Positions 42,187 through 51,975 are shown, counted from the stretch's first letter. The stretch: DNA of 64,000 bases from Dysgonomonas sp. BGC7 (GCF_001261735.1 NZ_CVRP01000007.1:310001-374000), one strand, 5' to 3'. Program-made: numbers and translations. Notes: generated by a model from the letters alone, not told the origin.

Positions 42187-43431
42187 ATGATACACCTTAA
42201 CCTTAAATTATTTATTGTCACAGGACTTTTGTCTCTGTGTATATTCTCTTGTAGTTCTGACGAAAGAGCTAAAAGTCAGTTTGTAGATGAGAATATTGCA
42301 TACGCTACAGCTCAGACAGATAAAATGCTGGAACAGGTAGGAGAGCCTACAGGAAAGAATTATCCGCGCACTATGAGGAAAGACAGCACTTTGGCTGTTA
42401 CCAATATGTATGACTGGACTCCCGGTTTCTTTCCCGGTTCGTTATGGTATTTGTACGAACTGACTAAAGATTCTAAGTGGAAAGATATTGCCGAGAAATG
42501 GACTGCATCTTTAGAACCTTTAAAAACTTTTACAGGACATCACGATTTAGGTTTTATGATGTATTGTAGCTATGGTAACGCAGAAAGGCTTGCGCCAAAA
42601 CCGGAGTATAAAGATATTCTTATCGAAAGTGCAGAGTCCCTGTCTACTCGTTTTAGTGAAAAAACGGGAGTTATAAAATCATGGAATAGGTTCAAATCGT
42701 GGAATGACAGTTCTTTGTTTTACTATCCTGTAATCATTGATAATATGATGAATCTGGAAATGCTCTTTTACGCCTCAAAGGTATCGGGGAATAAAAAATA
42801 TTATGATATTGCCGTACAACATGCCGATGCCACACTTAAGAACCAATTTAGGGAAGATTTTAGTACCTATCATGTTATTGCCTACGATACTGTTAGTAGC
42901 AATGTGGTAGGGAAAATGACAGCACAGGGTTTTAGTGACAATTCTACATGGTCGCGTGGGCAGGCGTGGGCTATTTATGGATTTACTATGGTGTATCGTG
43001 AAACACAAGATAAAAAATATCTGGATGCAGCAGTTAAAGCAACGGATTACTATCTGAAAAATTTACCTGACGATTTAGTTCCTTTATGGGACTTCAATGT
43101 AGGTGTGGATGGATATGTTCCTGGGCAAAGGTCTTATTCTGCTACTTTTCAGGAAAAGCTTCGTGATGCGTCAGCCGCAGCTATTGTTTGTTCTGCTCTT
43201 TTCGAGTTAGGGCAAATTGCCAATAATCAATCTTACATAGATTATGCGGAGAAGATGATTCATAGCCTGGCTTCTCCTACATATAGGGCTCCTTTAGGTA
43301 AAAATGCAGATTTTCTTATTATGCACTGTGTGGGTAGTATACCTCACCGTTCCGAAATTGATCGTCCGTTGGTATATGCTGATTATTATTTCTTGGAAGC
43401 ATTGGTAAGATACAAGAATCTTAAGAGTTAA
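42187..43431 (+). CDS. Glycoside hydrolase family 88 (unsaturated glucuronyl hydrolase)
   Basis: A 414-residue lipoprotein (lipobox LCIFSC). GH88 features are MYDWTPGFFPGSLWYLYELT, TGHHDLGFMMYCSYG, VIIDNMMNLEMLFYAS with the catalytic Asp of this segment, and DNSTWSRGQAWAIYGFTMVYRET. The enzyme hydrates the 4,5-unsaturated uronic acid left by polysaccharide lyases on oligosaccharides from glycosaminoglycans or plant polymers. It is partnered with DUF2264. No SusC/SusD or lyase is adjacent, so the substrate remains open. Confidence 0.93.
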   Translation: MIHLNLKLFIVTGLLSLCIFSCSSDERAKSQFVDENIAYATAQTDKMLEQVGEPTGKNYPRTMRKDSTLAVTNMYDWTPGFFPGSLWYLYELTKDSKWKDIAEKWTASLEPLKTFTGHHDLGFMMYCSYGNAERLAPKPEYKDILIESAESLSTRFSEKTGVIKSWNRFKSWNDSSLFYYPVIIDNMMNLEMLFYASKVSGNKKYYDIAVQHADATLKNQFREDFSTYHVIAYDTVSSNVVGKMTAQGFSDNSTWSRGQAWAIYGFTMVYRETQDKKYLDAAVKATDYYLKNLPDDLVPLWDFNVGVDGYVPGQRSYSATFQEKLRDASAAAIVCSALFELGQIANNQSYIDYAEKMIHSLASPTYRAPLGKNADFLIMHCVGSIPHRSEIDRPLVYADYYFLEALVRYKNLKS

Positions 43432-43459
43432 GTTTGTCCACTAAAATAAATTATTAGAT

Positions 43460-44194
43460 ATGAAAATATACATTTTCCTCCTTACATTTATTCTTGTTAT
43501 GTTTTCTTGTGAAGGAAACAAAAGACAAGAACCTGTGGACTATACGGATGATAATACCAGCACATTGTCGATTGAAAATATATTGACCGATACATCTAAA
43601 GTGTTGATGGCCGAATCGCCTGTCTATTTCGACAGTACACGCATTATAATTCATCCTATAGGCTTTGTAAGTTTGGATGAACCGAAGCGAAGCAGATTTT
43701 CAAAGTCTTCTTACGATGGTTATGAGGCGCCGATGGCGAATAATAGTAAGGATTTTATCAGAGGCAATATAACGTATTTGTTATTCGAGGATGTAGACAA
43801 TGGTGTTACGCGTCCACTAACCAAAGAAGTGTTGAATATATCTAGTGTTGAGTATATGCGTGATTTGGCTCGTAAAAAAGACAAGCATTATCTGTTGTAT
43901 ATTTTACAGGATAAAGATACAAATAAGGATGGGATTATAGATAGTAGGGATATTACTTCCTTATATATCAGCAATCTGGATGGAACAGGGTTTTTGAAAA
44001 TATCTAAAAACTTTTTTCAGTACAGAGGAGGCGAGTGGGTTAGCTGGTGTTCTCGTTATTACTTCCAAACAATAGAAGATGCAGACCGAAACGGAGAATT
44101 TGACAAGAGGGATACATATCATTACTATTATATAGATTTTTCTTCCGATTCTTATAAGGTAGTAGAATATAATCCATTGAAAGCTGTATTATAA
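43460..44194 (+). CDS. Lipoprotein with two EF-hand/dockerin-like calcium loops
   Basis: A 244-residue protein with a lipobox LVMFSC. Two 12-residue loops fit the calcium-binding DxDxDG pattern: DTNKDGIIDSRD at 153-164 and DADRNGEFDKRD at 207-218. They are separated by a beta-rich segment with WVSWCSRYYF. The fold otherwise is unknown. The protein is probably an envelope calcium-binding factor. It follows GH88 after 28 bases and may belong to the same transcript. Confidence 0.65.
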   Translation: MKIYIFLLTFILVMFSCEGNKRQEPVDYTDDNTSTLSIENILTDTSKVLMAESPVYFDSTRIIIHPIGFVSLDEPKRSRFSKSSYDGYEAPMANNSKDFIRGNITYLLFEDVDNGVTRPLTKEVLNISSVEYMRDLARKKDKHYLLYILQDKDTNKDGIIDSRDITSLYISNLDGTGFLKISKNFFQYRGGEWVSWCSRYYFQTIEDADRNGEFDKRDTYHYYYIDFSSDSYKVVEYNPLKAVL

Positions 44195-44358
44195 TAAATA
44201 TATATTAATATCAGTGTTTTTCTTTTCTGCATTAACATTATAGTTGAGGTTCAATAGTGGAATGAGCTTTCTATATATAAAAAGTAAAGAGAATTAAACC
44301 TTTCAATATATTTCATGTTCTAATATAAAAAGATAGAACTTATAAATAATAGATAAAT

Positions 44359-44943
44359 ATGAAGAAATTATCTCTAATAATAATTATGATAGCATTCCTC
44401 CTCACATCTTGTGGAGCGATAAAACTTGCCGATGTGAATAATTTATCTCAGGGTATGACACAAATGGAGGTTAGTCGGATAATGGGAAATCCTGTGAGAA
44501 TTTTATCTACCAGTTACACCCAGTATGGTCGGCAGGAAGTTTTCGAATATCATACCTATCGTAGCGAAGTGTATGCTATTGAGTTTCTTGATGGACGAAT
44601 GACCGGATATGATTTTATGTATGAAGAAGTTCCGCCAGTAGGGCTTGATCCGGGACCTCCGGTTTATGTGCCTAATAGACCACATCGTCCCTCGCAACCC
44701 AATCGCCCTTCACAGCCAAGTCGTCCTTCTGAGCCGAGCAGACCTTCTCAGCCTAATAGGCCAACAGAGCCTAGTCGTCCCGAAAACAATCAGAAACCGG
44801 GAAATACAAGGCCGAGTACTAGACCATCGACCGGAAATACTACAGGACGATCTACTCCAGAGAAGTCGGAGACTACAAGATCGAATGATGATAAATCTAC
44901 TACCACTACTACATCGAGATCAGGATCAACTACTAATAGATAA
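44359..44943 (+). CDS. SmpA/BamE-like lipoprotein with Pro/Ser/Arg-rich repetitive tail
   Basis: A 194-residue protein: a lipobox (AFLLTSCGA, Cys18), then an SmpA/OmlA-type domain (LSQGMTQMEVSRIMGNPVRIL) to about residue 90. Next comes a low-complexity tail built of repeated RPSQPN / RPSEPS hexapeptides (about 111-143), ending in a Ser/Thr/Arg-rich segment. The globular part resembles envelope assembly lipoproteins. The basic tail could reach peptidoglycan or other polyanions. It has no operon partner. Confidence 0.75.
   Translation: MKKLSLIIIMIAFLLTSCGAIKLADVNNLSQGMTQMEVSRIMGNPVRILSTSYTQYGRQEVFEYHTYRSEVYAIEFLDGRMTGYDFMYEEVPPVGLDPGPPVYVPNRPHRPSQPNRPSQPSRPSEPSRPSQPNRPTEPSRPENNQKPGNTRPSTRPSTGNTTGRSTPEKSETTRSNDDKSTTTTTSRSGSTTNR
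44685..44790 (+). repeat. In-gene hexapeptide (18-base) tandem repeat
   Basis: The coding sequence for RPSQPN/RPSEPS/RPTEPS units repeats about five to six times, imperfectly. It could vary in copy number between strains by slippage. Confidence 0.6.
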
Positions 44944-45000
44944 TATTTGAAGAGAAAGTATTTGTAAATATCAGTAAACTAGCGTACTACTCTAAACGGG

Positions 45001-45031
45001 TTTGTTCTATTCACTTTTTTTATTACTTTTG
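45001..45031 (+). promoter_or_regulatory. Bacteroidota promoter of DUF805 gene
   Basis: TTTG (45001-45004), 19 bases, TACTTTTG (45024-45031): exact -33/-7 pair, giving a leader of about 90 bases before the ATG at 45129. Confidence 0.75.
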
Positions 45032-45128
45032 CAAAAATAAATGAATTGGAGTTCAGAAACCAGGAAAAAAAACGAGGCGTATCCGAAAAGCCAAATGAGT
45101 AGGAACTTACATAAACTAGACAAACTAT

Positions 45129-45506
45129 ATGGAATGGTTTTTAAAAGTCGTAAAAGAACATTACGCAGATTTTAATGGAAGAGCAAGACGCAAAGAGTAT
45201 TGGATGTTTGTATTATTTCAATACATCATTGTTCTTGCTGTTTATATCGTTGCTATTATTTTAAGCCTAATTGCAAGTACATTAGGTGCAATATTTACGG
45301 GAGCTGCAGGATTGGCTATGTTGGCTTTATTGGTGCCAAGTATTGCTGTTGGCGTAAGAAGGTTGCATGATATAGGCAAGAGTGGCTGGATGCTTCTTGT
45401 GTGTCTTATACCTTTTATTGGATCTATTTGGCTTCTTATTATGCTTTGTACAGAAGGACAAAAAGGAGATAATGAATATGGACCGGATCCTAAAACTGGC
45501 GAATAA
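45129..45506 (+). CDS. DUF805 membrane protein
   Basis: A 125-residue protein. It begins MEWFLKVVKEHYADFNGRARRKEYWMF and has VGVRRLHDIGKSGWMLL, both diagnostic of DUF805. There are three to four TM segments. The function is unknown. It is monocistronic with its own promoter and a strong terminator. Confidence 0.92.
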   Translation: MEWFLKVVKEHYADFNGRARRKEYWMFVLFQYIIVLAVYIVAIILSLIASTLGAIFTGAAGLAMLALLVPSIAVGVRRLHDIGKSGWMLLVCLIPFIGSIWLLIMLCTEGQKGDNEYGPDPKTGE

Positions 45507-45522
45507 TCATTGAAATAACGAT

Positions 45523-45560
45523 AAAAAAGCATGGATACTTCTCAATATCCATGCTTTTTG
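45523..45560 (+). terminator. Intrinsic terminator after DUF805
   Basis: AAAAAAGCATGGATA and TATCCATGCTTTTTG form a long stem with loop CTTCTCAA, followed by T-rich sequence. Confidence 0.85.
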
Positions 45561-45817
45561 TTTTCTATAGATATTTACGATAACTAAAAAAATGTTAAAG
45601 TGGGTATTCTCCGAATATTTTCTCTATTTTTGTGTTATAGTAATTCTTAGAAGGACAACAAGCTTCTTTTGCTTAGTCAGCGAAGTAAAACGAATTTGTA
45701 CAAAACTTGTTCATCCAGAGATACAATAATAATGAAGTAGGCTTTTGAAGAGTCTCACTTGTACATGCAATAATATAGAGTTAATAATAGAGTAAACATA
45801 TAGTTAAATAATACCAA
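45561..45817 (+). other. Leader region of the AraC gene
   Basis: A -7-like TATTTTTG lies at 45625-45632, about 185 bases before the AraC start. The long leader shows no recognisable riboswitch or coding frame. Confidence 0.4.
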
Positions 45818-46678
45818 ATGGAATTATTATATCCTCACGAACATCTTTCTTGCTATAACTATGAGAAGGGCGCCAGGCCAACAATTGAAAAAATAATGTT
45901 GGGGAAGAGGCAAAGATGGGATATCTCTGCTTTGGAGAATAAGGCTCTATTTATGATGGATGGAACTCTATCATTTTCGTTAGGTAATAGTATTGATGAA
46001 AAACTGTATAAAGGTAAAATATTGCTTCTTACGGCCGGAAGTGCTCTGTCAGGTCAGGCTGATTCAGATTCTACAATAATGATAATCCGGCTGCATAATA
46101 CAAAACAGTTGTGCGATTGTTTCTCATTAGATATGTTATTGCGCGAGGAAAAAAATAATATGATCAAATCAGGTATTTGTTATCTGGATATAAATGAACG
46201 CACAAATGATTTTTTACTGTTTTTAGATACATGTATTTCAGACGGATTGAAATGTACCTATTTTTTCGCTTTGAAAGTTAAAGAATTTCTATATCTATTG
46301 AGAGCTTATTATACAAAAACAGAACTTTTAGGATTCTTCTATCCCTTGCTGAGTAAAGATATATCGTTCTCCGATTTCATTATGAAGAACTATCATAAAG
46401 CAAAATCAGTTCAGGAGCTTGCTGATATGACTCATTATAGTCTTTCTGGATTTCAGAAGAGATTTAAAAAGGTCTTTGGAATATCAGCATATCATTGGAT
46501 GAGGGATGCCAGAGCTAAGCTTATTTATCATCAGTTAAATAGTACTGAAAAATCATTTAAAGAGATTAGCGATGAATATGGTTTTTCGTCTCCATCTCAT
46601 TTCAATGATTTTTGTAAAACTACATTCGGTACAACTCCGGGCAGAATTAGAAATAAAAAGGAGCTCTCCAAGTCTTAA
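45818..46678 (+). CDS. AraC family transcriptional regulator
   Basis: A 286-residue protein. The C-terminal about 100 residues hold the two AraC HTH motifs: AKSVQELADMTHYSLSGFQKRFKKVFGISAYHWMRDARAKLIYHQL, and SFKEISDEYGFSSPSHFNDFCKTTFGTTPGRIR. The N-terminal part is a cupin-like sensor domain without a recognised ligand. Such regulators typically activate sugar-use or surface genes. No obvious target lies beside it. Confidence 0.9.
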   Translation: MELLYPHEHLSCYNYEKGARPTIEKIMLGKRQRWDISALENKALFMMDGTLSFSLGNSIDEKLYKGKILLLTAGSALSGQADSDSTIMIIRLHNTKQLCDCFSLDMLLREEKNNMIKSGICYLDINERTNDFLLFLDTCISDGLKCTYFFALKVKEFLYLLRAYYTKTELLGFFYPLLSKDISFSDFIMKNYHKAKSVQELADMTHYSLSGFQKRFKKVFGISAYHWMRDARAKLIYHQLNSTEKSFKEISDEYGFSSPSHFNDFCKTTFGTTPGRIRNKKELSKS

Positions 46679-46786
46679 TCACAAAAAGGTGTAATTTATG
46701 AAAAAGCAGGCATGATTATGTAATGATAGATGATTGTTATAGCCTTACATTTGTAGTGTAAATATATGAGGAAATATATTTATGCT

Positions 46787-46933
46787 AAATGAAAACCTGA
46801 CTAGGTTGTAGTTTAACTCTATTATTGTGTAGTTTTGTAAAGTTTGTGTTAAGGTTGGAAAGTCTGCGAAGAGAATTTGCGGGCTTTTTGCGTTTTATAT
46901 AATCTATGATTATTTATTAGTGTAACTAAAACC
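46787..46933 (+). repeat. Two degenerate heads of the dispersed element upstream of prfA
   Basis: 46787-46814 reads AAATGAAAACCTGACTAGGT then TGTAG, a decayed version of the element head. TAACTAAAACCT at 46922-46933 is a second fragment. Both have the same orientation as the intact copies; no tail motif is found. They lie in the 342-base gap 46679-47020, where a possible -7 box TACATTTG (46746-46753) is also seen. Confidence 0.45.
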
Positions 46934-47020
46934 TTAAATTCTTCTTTATAGTACCCTTATATGCCTCTCGTTTTAGTCTTTTTTTAATTACCTTTGTTCT
47001 CAAATTTTAAGAATAAGAAA

Positions 47021-48106
47021 ATGGCGCAATCATCCTTACTGGAGAAGCTAGATGCTTTAGTTATACGTTTCGAAGAAATAGGAAAGCTTATTACAGACCC
47101 TTCTGTTATTGCAGATATGAAGCGCTATGTAAAGCTAAATAAAGAATATCGGGATCTCGAAAAAATTAGCAACGCTCGTAACGAATATAACCAATTGTTA
47201 ACTACAGTTGATGAAGCTAAAAATATACTTGAAACAGAAAATGATTCCGAACTGAGAGAGATCGCAAAAGAAGAGCTCGATCTGGCAAATGAAAGATTAC
47301 CCCATCTGGAAGAAGAAATAAAAATATTATTAGTCCCTGCCGATCCGCAAGATGCTAAAGATGCCATTGTCGAAATTCGAGGTGGAACAGGTGGAGATGA
47401 AGCTGCTATATTTGCCGGTGACCTATATCGTATGTATATTAAATACTGCGAACTCAAAGGCTGGAGAACAGAAGTGACAAGCCTTACGGAAGGAACTTCT
47501 GGAGGGTATAAAGAAATAATCTTTACCGTTAGCGGAGAGGGTGTATATGGCATACTTAAATATGAATCCGGAGTTCATCGTGTACAACGCGTACCTGCTA
47601 CAGAGACACAAGGACGTGTGCATACATCGGCTGCTACAGTAGCAGTTTTACCCGAAGCCGAAGAAGTAGATGTAGATATCAATCCAGCCGATATAGAAAT
47701 GCAAACTGCTCGTTCGAGTGGAGCAGGGGGGCAGAATGTAAATAAGGTAGAAACAAAGGTTCAGCTTACGCACAAACCTTCGGGGTTAGTCGTTGTTTGC
47801 CAGCAGGCACGTTCTCAATTAGCGAATAGAGAGTTGGCTATGCAAATGCTTAGAACAAAACTATATGATATAGAATTGAGTAAATATCAGGAAGAGATTG
47901 CATCGAAGCGTAAAACTATGGTCTCCACGGGTGACCGTTCTGCAAAAATACGTACATATAACTATCCACAGGGCAGGGTAACCGATCATCGTATAAACCT
48001 GACATTGTATAATCTTGCAGGAGTTATGGATGGCGAAATTCAATCTATTATAGATCAATTGATAATAGCCGAAAATGCAGAAAGATTAAAGGAAAGTGAA
48101 TTATAA
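47021..48106 (+). CDS. prfA: Peptide chain release factor 1
   Basis: The start is ATG 47021 ([20 protein letters not shown]); an in-frame upstream codon at 46994 adds a non-conserved extension. About 361 residues. The peptidyl-hydrolysis GGQ motif is in [15 protein letters not shown]. The family signature [27 protein letters not shown] and the C-terminal [13 protein letters not shown] are present. The codon-recognition loop lies between them. It releases peptides at UAA and UAG. pyrF follows after 40 bases. Confidence 0.97.
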   Translation: MAQSSLLEKLDALVIRFEEIGKLITDPSVIADMKRYVKLNKEYRDLEKISNARNEYNQLLTTVDEAKNILETENDSELREIAKEELDLANERLPHLEEEIKILLVPADPQDAKDAIVEIRGGTGGDEAAIFAGDLYRMYIKYCELKGWRTEVTSLTEGTSGGYKEIIFTVSGEGVYGILKYESGVHRVQRVPATETQGRVHTSAATVAVLPEAEEVDVDINPADIEMQTARSSGAGGQNVNKVETKVQLTHKPSGLVVVCQQARSQLANRELAMQMLRTKLYDIELSKYQEEIASKRKTMVSTGDRSAKIRTYNYPQGRVTDHRINLTLYNLAGVMDGEIQSIIDQLIIAENAERLKESEL

Positions 48107-48146
48107 AATAGAAATATAGAGAGATTTTAAATACTCAGATACTATT

Positions 48147-48974
48147 ATGACTAAAGCAGAATTATTTGAAAATATAAAAAGAAAACAATCTTTTCTTTGT
48201 GTAGGACTCGATACTGATATAAAAAAAATTCCATCTTTTTTGTTAGAAGAAGAAGATCCGATATATTCTTTCAATAAGGCAATAGTAGATGCGACATATA
48301 AATATTGTGTAGCGTATAAGCCCAATACGGCTTTTTATGAAAGTCAGGGTATAAAAGGGATATTGGCTTTAGAGAAAACAATAGAATATATAAGGACAAA
48401 ATATCCTGATCAGTTTATCATTCTTGATGCCAAACGCGGAGATATTGGAAATACATCGGAAATGTATGCTGTTTCTGCTTTTGAACATTTAAAAGCGAAT
48501 GCTGTAACTGTAGCTCCATATATGGGAGAGGATAGTGTGAAACCTTTTGTAAAATATCCGGGCAGGTGGGTTATTCTTTTAGCTTTGACTTCGAACAAAG
48601 GCTCTGCCGATTTTCAGTTTCTCGAAGACAAAGAAGGAGAACGCTTGTTCGAAAAAGTTTTGAGAAAATCTCAGGAATGGGCTTCTGACGAACAGTTGAT
48701 GTATGTAGTAGGAGCCACGCAAGGTGAAATGTTTGCCGACATACGTAAGTATGTACCCAATCATTTTCTTTTAGTACCGGGTGTAGGTGCACAAGGTGGT
48801 AGCTTGGAAGAGGTAGTGAAATATGGGGTGAATTCTCAGTGTGGACTGTTGGTAAACGCTTCCCGTTCTATTATTTATGCTGATAATACTCGCGAATTTG
48901 CATTTGCAGCCGCAAGCGAGGCTGAAAAATTACAGATAGAAATGTCCGGTTATCTAAAAAAGCTGAATTCGTAA
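48147..48974 (+). CDS. pyrF: Orotidine 5'-phosphate decarboxylase
   Basis: A 275-residue PyrF of the larger type-2 class. The catalytic segment is [19 protein letters not shown] (Asp-Lys-Asp arrangement), followed by [18 protein letters not shown] and [11 protein letters not shown]. It converts OMP to UMP, the last step of pyrimidine synthesis. It is likely co-transcribed with prfA and ends at a strong terminator. Confidence 0.97.
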   Translation: MTKAELFENIKRKQSFLCVGLDTDIKKIPSFLLEEEDPIYSFNKAIVDATYKYCVAYKPNTAFYESQGIKGILALEKTIEYIRTKYPDQFIILDAKRGDIGNTSEMYAVSAFEHLKANAVTVAPYMGEDSVKPFVKYPGRWVILLALTSNKGSADFQFLEDKEGERLFEKVLRKSQEWASDEQLMYVVGATQGEMFADIRKYVPNHFLLVPGVGAQGGSLEEVVKYGVNSQCGLLVNASRSIIYADNTREFAFAAASEAEKLQIEMSGYLKKLNS

Positions 48975-49121
48975 ATGCTCTAAATAAATATTCCTAAAAG
49001 AATTATTCATCTACTATCTCTGATATATTGAACATTCGTGTACTCTGCTATATTCTAGTCTGAAGCATTTTCTTTACTAATAATAAATTGTACATTTCTA
49101 AATAAATTACTTTATCTTTTA

Positions 49122-49162
49122 ATAAAAGCCCTGTCAAGACCTATGACGGGGCTTTTTATTTT
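49122..49162 (+). terminator. Intrinsic terminator of prfA-pyrF
   Basis: AAAAGCCCTGTCA and TGACGGGGCTTTT form the stem with loop AGACCTA, then TTATTTTT. It lies about 150 bases past the pyrF stop. Confidence 0.8.
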
Positions 49163-49235
49163 TGAGGTAATGTGTCTTATAATGAATAAGATAATTTGGA
49201 TAGTGTAATTTTTCTTAAAAAAAACTTTAAAATGT

Positions 49236-49267
49236 TTTGTTGAAAAAGATAAAATGATATATATTTG
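49236..49267 (+). promoter_or_regulatory. Bacteroidota promoter of the ammonium operon
   Basis: TTTG (49236-49239), 20 bases, TATATTTG (49260-49267): exact -33/-7 spacing. The leader of about 85 bases precedes the TorF-like gene. The rest of the 48975-49360 gap holds only the terminator above. Confidence 0.78.
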
Positions 49268-49360
49268 CCATTGTAAAATATCAAAAAGAAACTCCTGTAT
49301 CATTTTTCTAATCAAAAGTAAAGTAAAAATGTTTGTTTAACATCTTTAAATATTTTGATT

Positions 49361-50089
49361 ATGGAAATTTCAACATTGAAGAAAAACGTTTGTTTGATTA
49401 TCGCAATTCTTTGTACTACATCTGTAATGCAGATCAAAGCTCAGTCTGAAATTGAAGTCGATCTTGGTGCAGATTTGGTCAATTCATATGTTTGGAGAGG
49501 TTTTAAGCAAGCTGGGGCAAGTGTACAGCCGGGGATAAGTGCCAGTATGAGTGGCTTTACTTTAGGAGCATGGGGGGCAACAGATATAAGTAGTGTTGGT
49601 AAAAAAGAGGTTGACCTTTATGCATCTTACGAAAAAAGTGGATTAAAATTAGCTGTTACAGATTATTGGTGGGACGGAGAAGATGCCTTCCGTTACTTTA
49701 GTAGTCCGAAAGATGGATTTAATGGTCATTATCTGGAAGCAACATTAGGCTATACCTTGCCCGAGGCCTTTCCGTTGAGTATATCATGGAACACTTTCTT
49801 ATTAGGAAAAGGTAATAAGAAGGAAAATGGAGATAACTCGTATTCTACTTATGTAGAGCTTGCATACCCTTTTTCGGTAAAAGGAGTTGATATGGGGATC
49901 GCTGCCGGATTTACACCATGGGAAAGTTCTGTATACCCTACATCCGGTTTTAAATTTACATCTATAATGCTTAATGCATCGAAGAGTATAAAGATCAATG
50001 ATTCGTATTCTTTGCCTGTATTTGCAAATATAATCTGTAACCCCAATACGGAAGATATTCATTTCGTATTTGGAATCTCAATAAAATAA
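49361..50089 (+). CDS. TorF family outer-membrane protein
   Basis: About 242 residues from ATG 49361; a TTG two codons upstream is not preferred. A signal peptide (NVCLIIAILCTTSVMQIKAQ) is followed by beta strands typical of a small barrel (VDLGADLVNSYVWRGFKQAG, HYLEATLGYTLPEAFPLSISWNTF), with a C-terminal aromatic/hydrophobic strand. Its place directly before GlnK and Amt suggests a role in nitrogen-compound passage across the outer membrane; this is inference. Confidence 0.82.
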   Translation: MEISTLKKNVCLIIAILCTTSVMQIKAQSEIEVDLGADLVNSYVWRGFKQAGASVQPGISASMSGFTLGAWGATDISSVGKKEVDLYASYEKSGLKLAVTDYWWDGEDAFRYFSSPKDGFNGHYLEATLGYTLPEAFPLSISWNTFLLGKGNKKENGDNSYSTYVELAYPFSVKGVDMGIAAGFTPWESSVYPTSGFKFTSIMLNASKSIKINDSYSLPVFANIICNPNTEDIHFVFGISIK

Positions 50090-50112
50090 ATCATTCTTAA
50101 TTATTATTTAAT

Positions 50113-50469
50113 ATGAAAAAAATTGAAGCGATTATTCGCAAATCAAAGTTCAATGAAGTACGTGCGGCGTTACACGAAGCTGATATTGACTTTCTGTCAT
50201 GGTGGGATGTAAAAGGACAGGGTAGTGCTCGCCAAGGATTAATCTTTAGAGGTATAGCTTATGATATAAATGCTATAGACCGTATATATATATCATTCGT
50301 AGTGAGAAATATAAATGTAGATAAGTCTATAGAGGCAATTCTAAGTTCGGCATATACAGGAGAAAGTGGCGATGGCCGCATATTCGTTTCCAGTGTCGAA
50401 CAGTCTATACGTATCCGTACAGGCGATCATGGAGATGAGTCTTTGTATGATAAAGAGGACGATAAATAA
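50113..50469 (+). CDS. PII-type nitrogen regulator, GlnK-like
   Basis: A 118-residue PII. The core is complete: MKKIEAIIRKSKFNEVRAALHEADI at the start and YTGESGDGRIFVSSVEQSIRIRTGD at the B/C loops. The T-loop reads GQGSARQGLIFRG, so the uridylylated Tyr51 of enterobacterial PII is Phe45 here. Regulation must depend on ATP/ADP/2-oxoglutarate binding rather than uridylylation. It lies 41 bases before the Amt gene, which it should block under nitrogen sufficiency. Confidence 0.92.
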   Translation: MKKIEAIIRKSKFNEVRAALHEADIDFLSWWDVKGQGSARQGLIFRGIAYDINAIDRIYISFVVRNINVDKSIEAILSSAYTGESGDGRIFVSSVEQSIRIRTGDHGDESLYDKEDDK

Positions 50470-50510
50470 GGATTTGGTTTATAAAGGTTTAAGCAAAAAA
50501 AATATAGAAT

Positions 50511-51932
50511 ATGAAACGAGTTTTATTCAAATATATTACTATCCTGTTATTAATGATATTGTCTGTGCCTTCATTTGTGGCAGCACAAGGTTCAGTCGCA
50601 TTAGCTACAGATTCGGCGAAGGTAACTGCGGCCATTCCTGTAATAGAGGCTGTTACCGTTACCGAAGAAGTACCTACATTAGACTCCGGAAATACAGCTT
50701 GGATGATAGTTGCCACTATATTGGTCATGATGATGACTGTTCCCGGGTTAGCTTTGTTTTATGGAGGACTGGTTCGCCAAAAGAATATCTTAAGTATAAT
50801 AATGCAATGCCTCTTTGTTACGGGCGTTATCAGTATATTGTGGATCGCATTCGGATATAGCTGGGTGTTTGGGACTGATTTTATGGAGGCTGATAGCGCC
50901 TTAGGGGCTGTGATTGGAGGATGGGACAAAGTGTTTCTTTCCGGATTGACATTAGACACTCTTACAGCAGGAAACATACCGGAAATACTATTTGCTGTTT
51001 TCCAATGTATGTTTGCTGTTATAACCCCTGCTTTGATAATTGGAGCTTTTGCAGAAAGAATCAAATTCTCAGGTTATGTTGTATTTATAGTTCTATGGTC
51101 TATAATAGTATACAACCCGATGGCTCATTGGGTATGGGGTGGAGGTTGGTTGCAAGGAATAGGAGCAATCGACTTTGCAGGGGGTACAGTTGTACACATC
51201 AATGCTGGGATATCTGCTCTTGTTATGGCGATTATGTTAGGACGCCGCAAGGGGTATCGGACTATAGGTCATCCGTTTACTCCTCATAATATTCCGTTTG
51301 TTTTCATTGGGACTGCTTTACTTTGGTTAGGATGGTTTGGTTTCAATGCAGGAAGCGGCTTGGCTGCTGACGGCCTCGCTGCCAATGCATTTCTTGTAAC
51401 GCATTTGGCTACATGTGTTGCTGCTACTATATGGATGAGCCTTGAGTGGATTATGTATAAGAAACCCACCGTAGTCGGCTTTTGTACAGGGGCAGTGGCC
51501 GGACTTGTGGCCATTACGCCTGCTGCAGGAACAGTCGATGTTGCCGGTGCAATTGCTATCGGAGGTGTGTCTGCTCTTGTTTGCTTCTGGATGGTAGCGT
51601 ATATTAAACCAAAATTAAAATATGACGATTCTCTTGACGCTTTTGGTGTTCATGGCATTGGAGGTATCGTAGGTTCTGTTCTTACAGGTGTATTTGCTAC
51701 TCAGGCCATAACAGGAGAAGGTGGAGTGCAAGGTGCATTGTATGGAGATTGGAACCAGTTATGGATACAAATAATTGCAACTGTGGCATCTATAGCCTAT
51801 AGTGCAGTTCTGACATTTATTTTGTTCTTCATTGTTAATAAGACTATTGGGCTTAGAGTATCTAAGGAAGATGAATCTATCGGATTAGATATCTCTCAGC
51901 ATGGAGAAATAGCTTATAGCGAGGATGAATAG
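50511..51932 (+). CDS. amt: Ammonium transporter Amt
   Basis: A 473-residue Amt/Rh protein. It has a signal-like start (FKYITILLLMILSVPSFVAAQ) and an acidic periplasmic stretch before the first transport helix (GNTAWMIVATILVMMMTVPGLALFYGGLVRQKN). Other Amt motifs include WVWGGGWL, DFAGGTVVHINAG and FGVHGIGGIVGSVLTG, with pore histidines in HIN and HGIGG. It carries ammonium into the cell. It is controlled by the adjacent PII. Confidence 0.96.
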   Translation: MKRVLFKYITILLLMILSVPSFVAAQGSVALATDSAKVTAAIPVIEAVTVTEEVPTLDSGNTAWMIVATILVMMMTVPGLALFYGGLVRQKNILSIIMQCLFVTGVISILWIAFGYSWVFGTDFMEADSALGAVIGGWDKVFLSGLTLDTLTAGNIPEILFAVFQCMFAVITPALIIGAFAERIKFSGYVVFIVLWSIIVYNPMAHWVWGGGWLQGIGAIDFAGGTVVHINAGISALVMAIMLGRRKGYRTIGHPFTPHNIPFVFIGTALLWLGWFGFNAGSGLAADGLAANAFLVTHLATCVAATIWMSLEWIMYKKPTVVGFCTGAVAGLVAITPAAGTVDVAGAIAIGGVSALVCFWMVAYIKPKLKYDDSLDAFGVHGIGGIVGSVLTGVFATQAITGEGGVQGALYGDWNQLWIQIIATVASIAYSAVLTFILFFIVNKTIGLRVSKEDESIGLDISQHGEIAYSEDE

Positions 51933-51975
51933 AAATATCTTATACTATCAAAAACACAAAAAATTCAGAGAAGGT

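Noticed and set aside
40931-43431. A full polysaccharide utilisation locus
   Set aside because: Only DUF2264 and GH88 are present; there is no SusC/SusD pair or lyase next to them.
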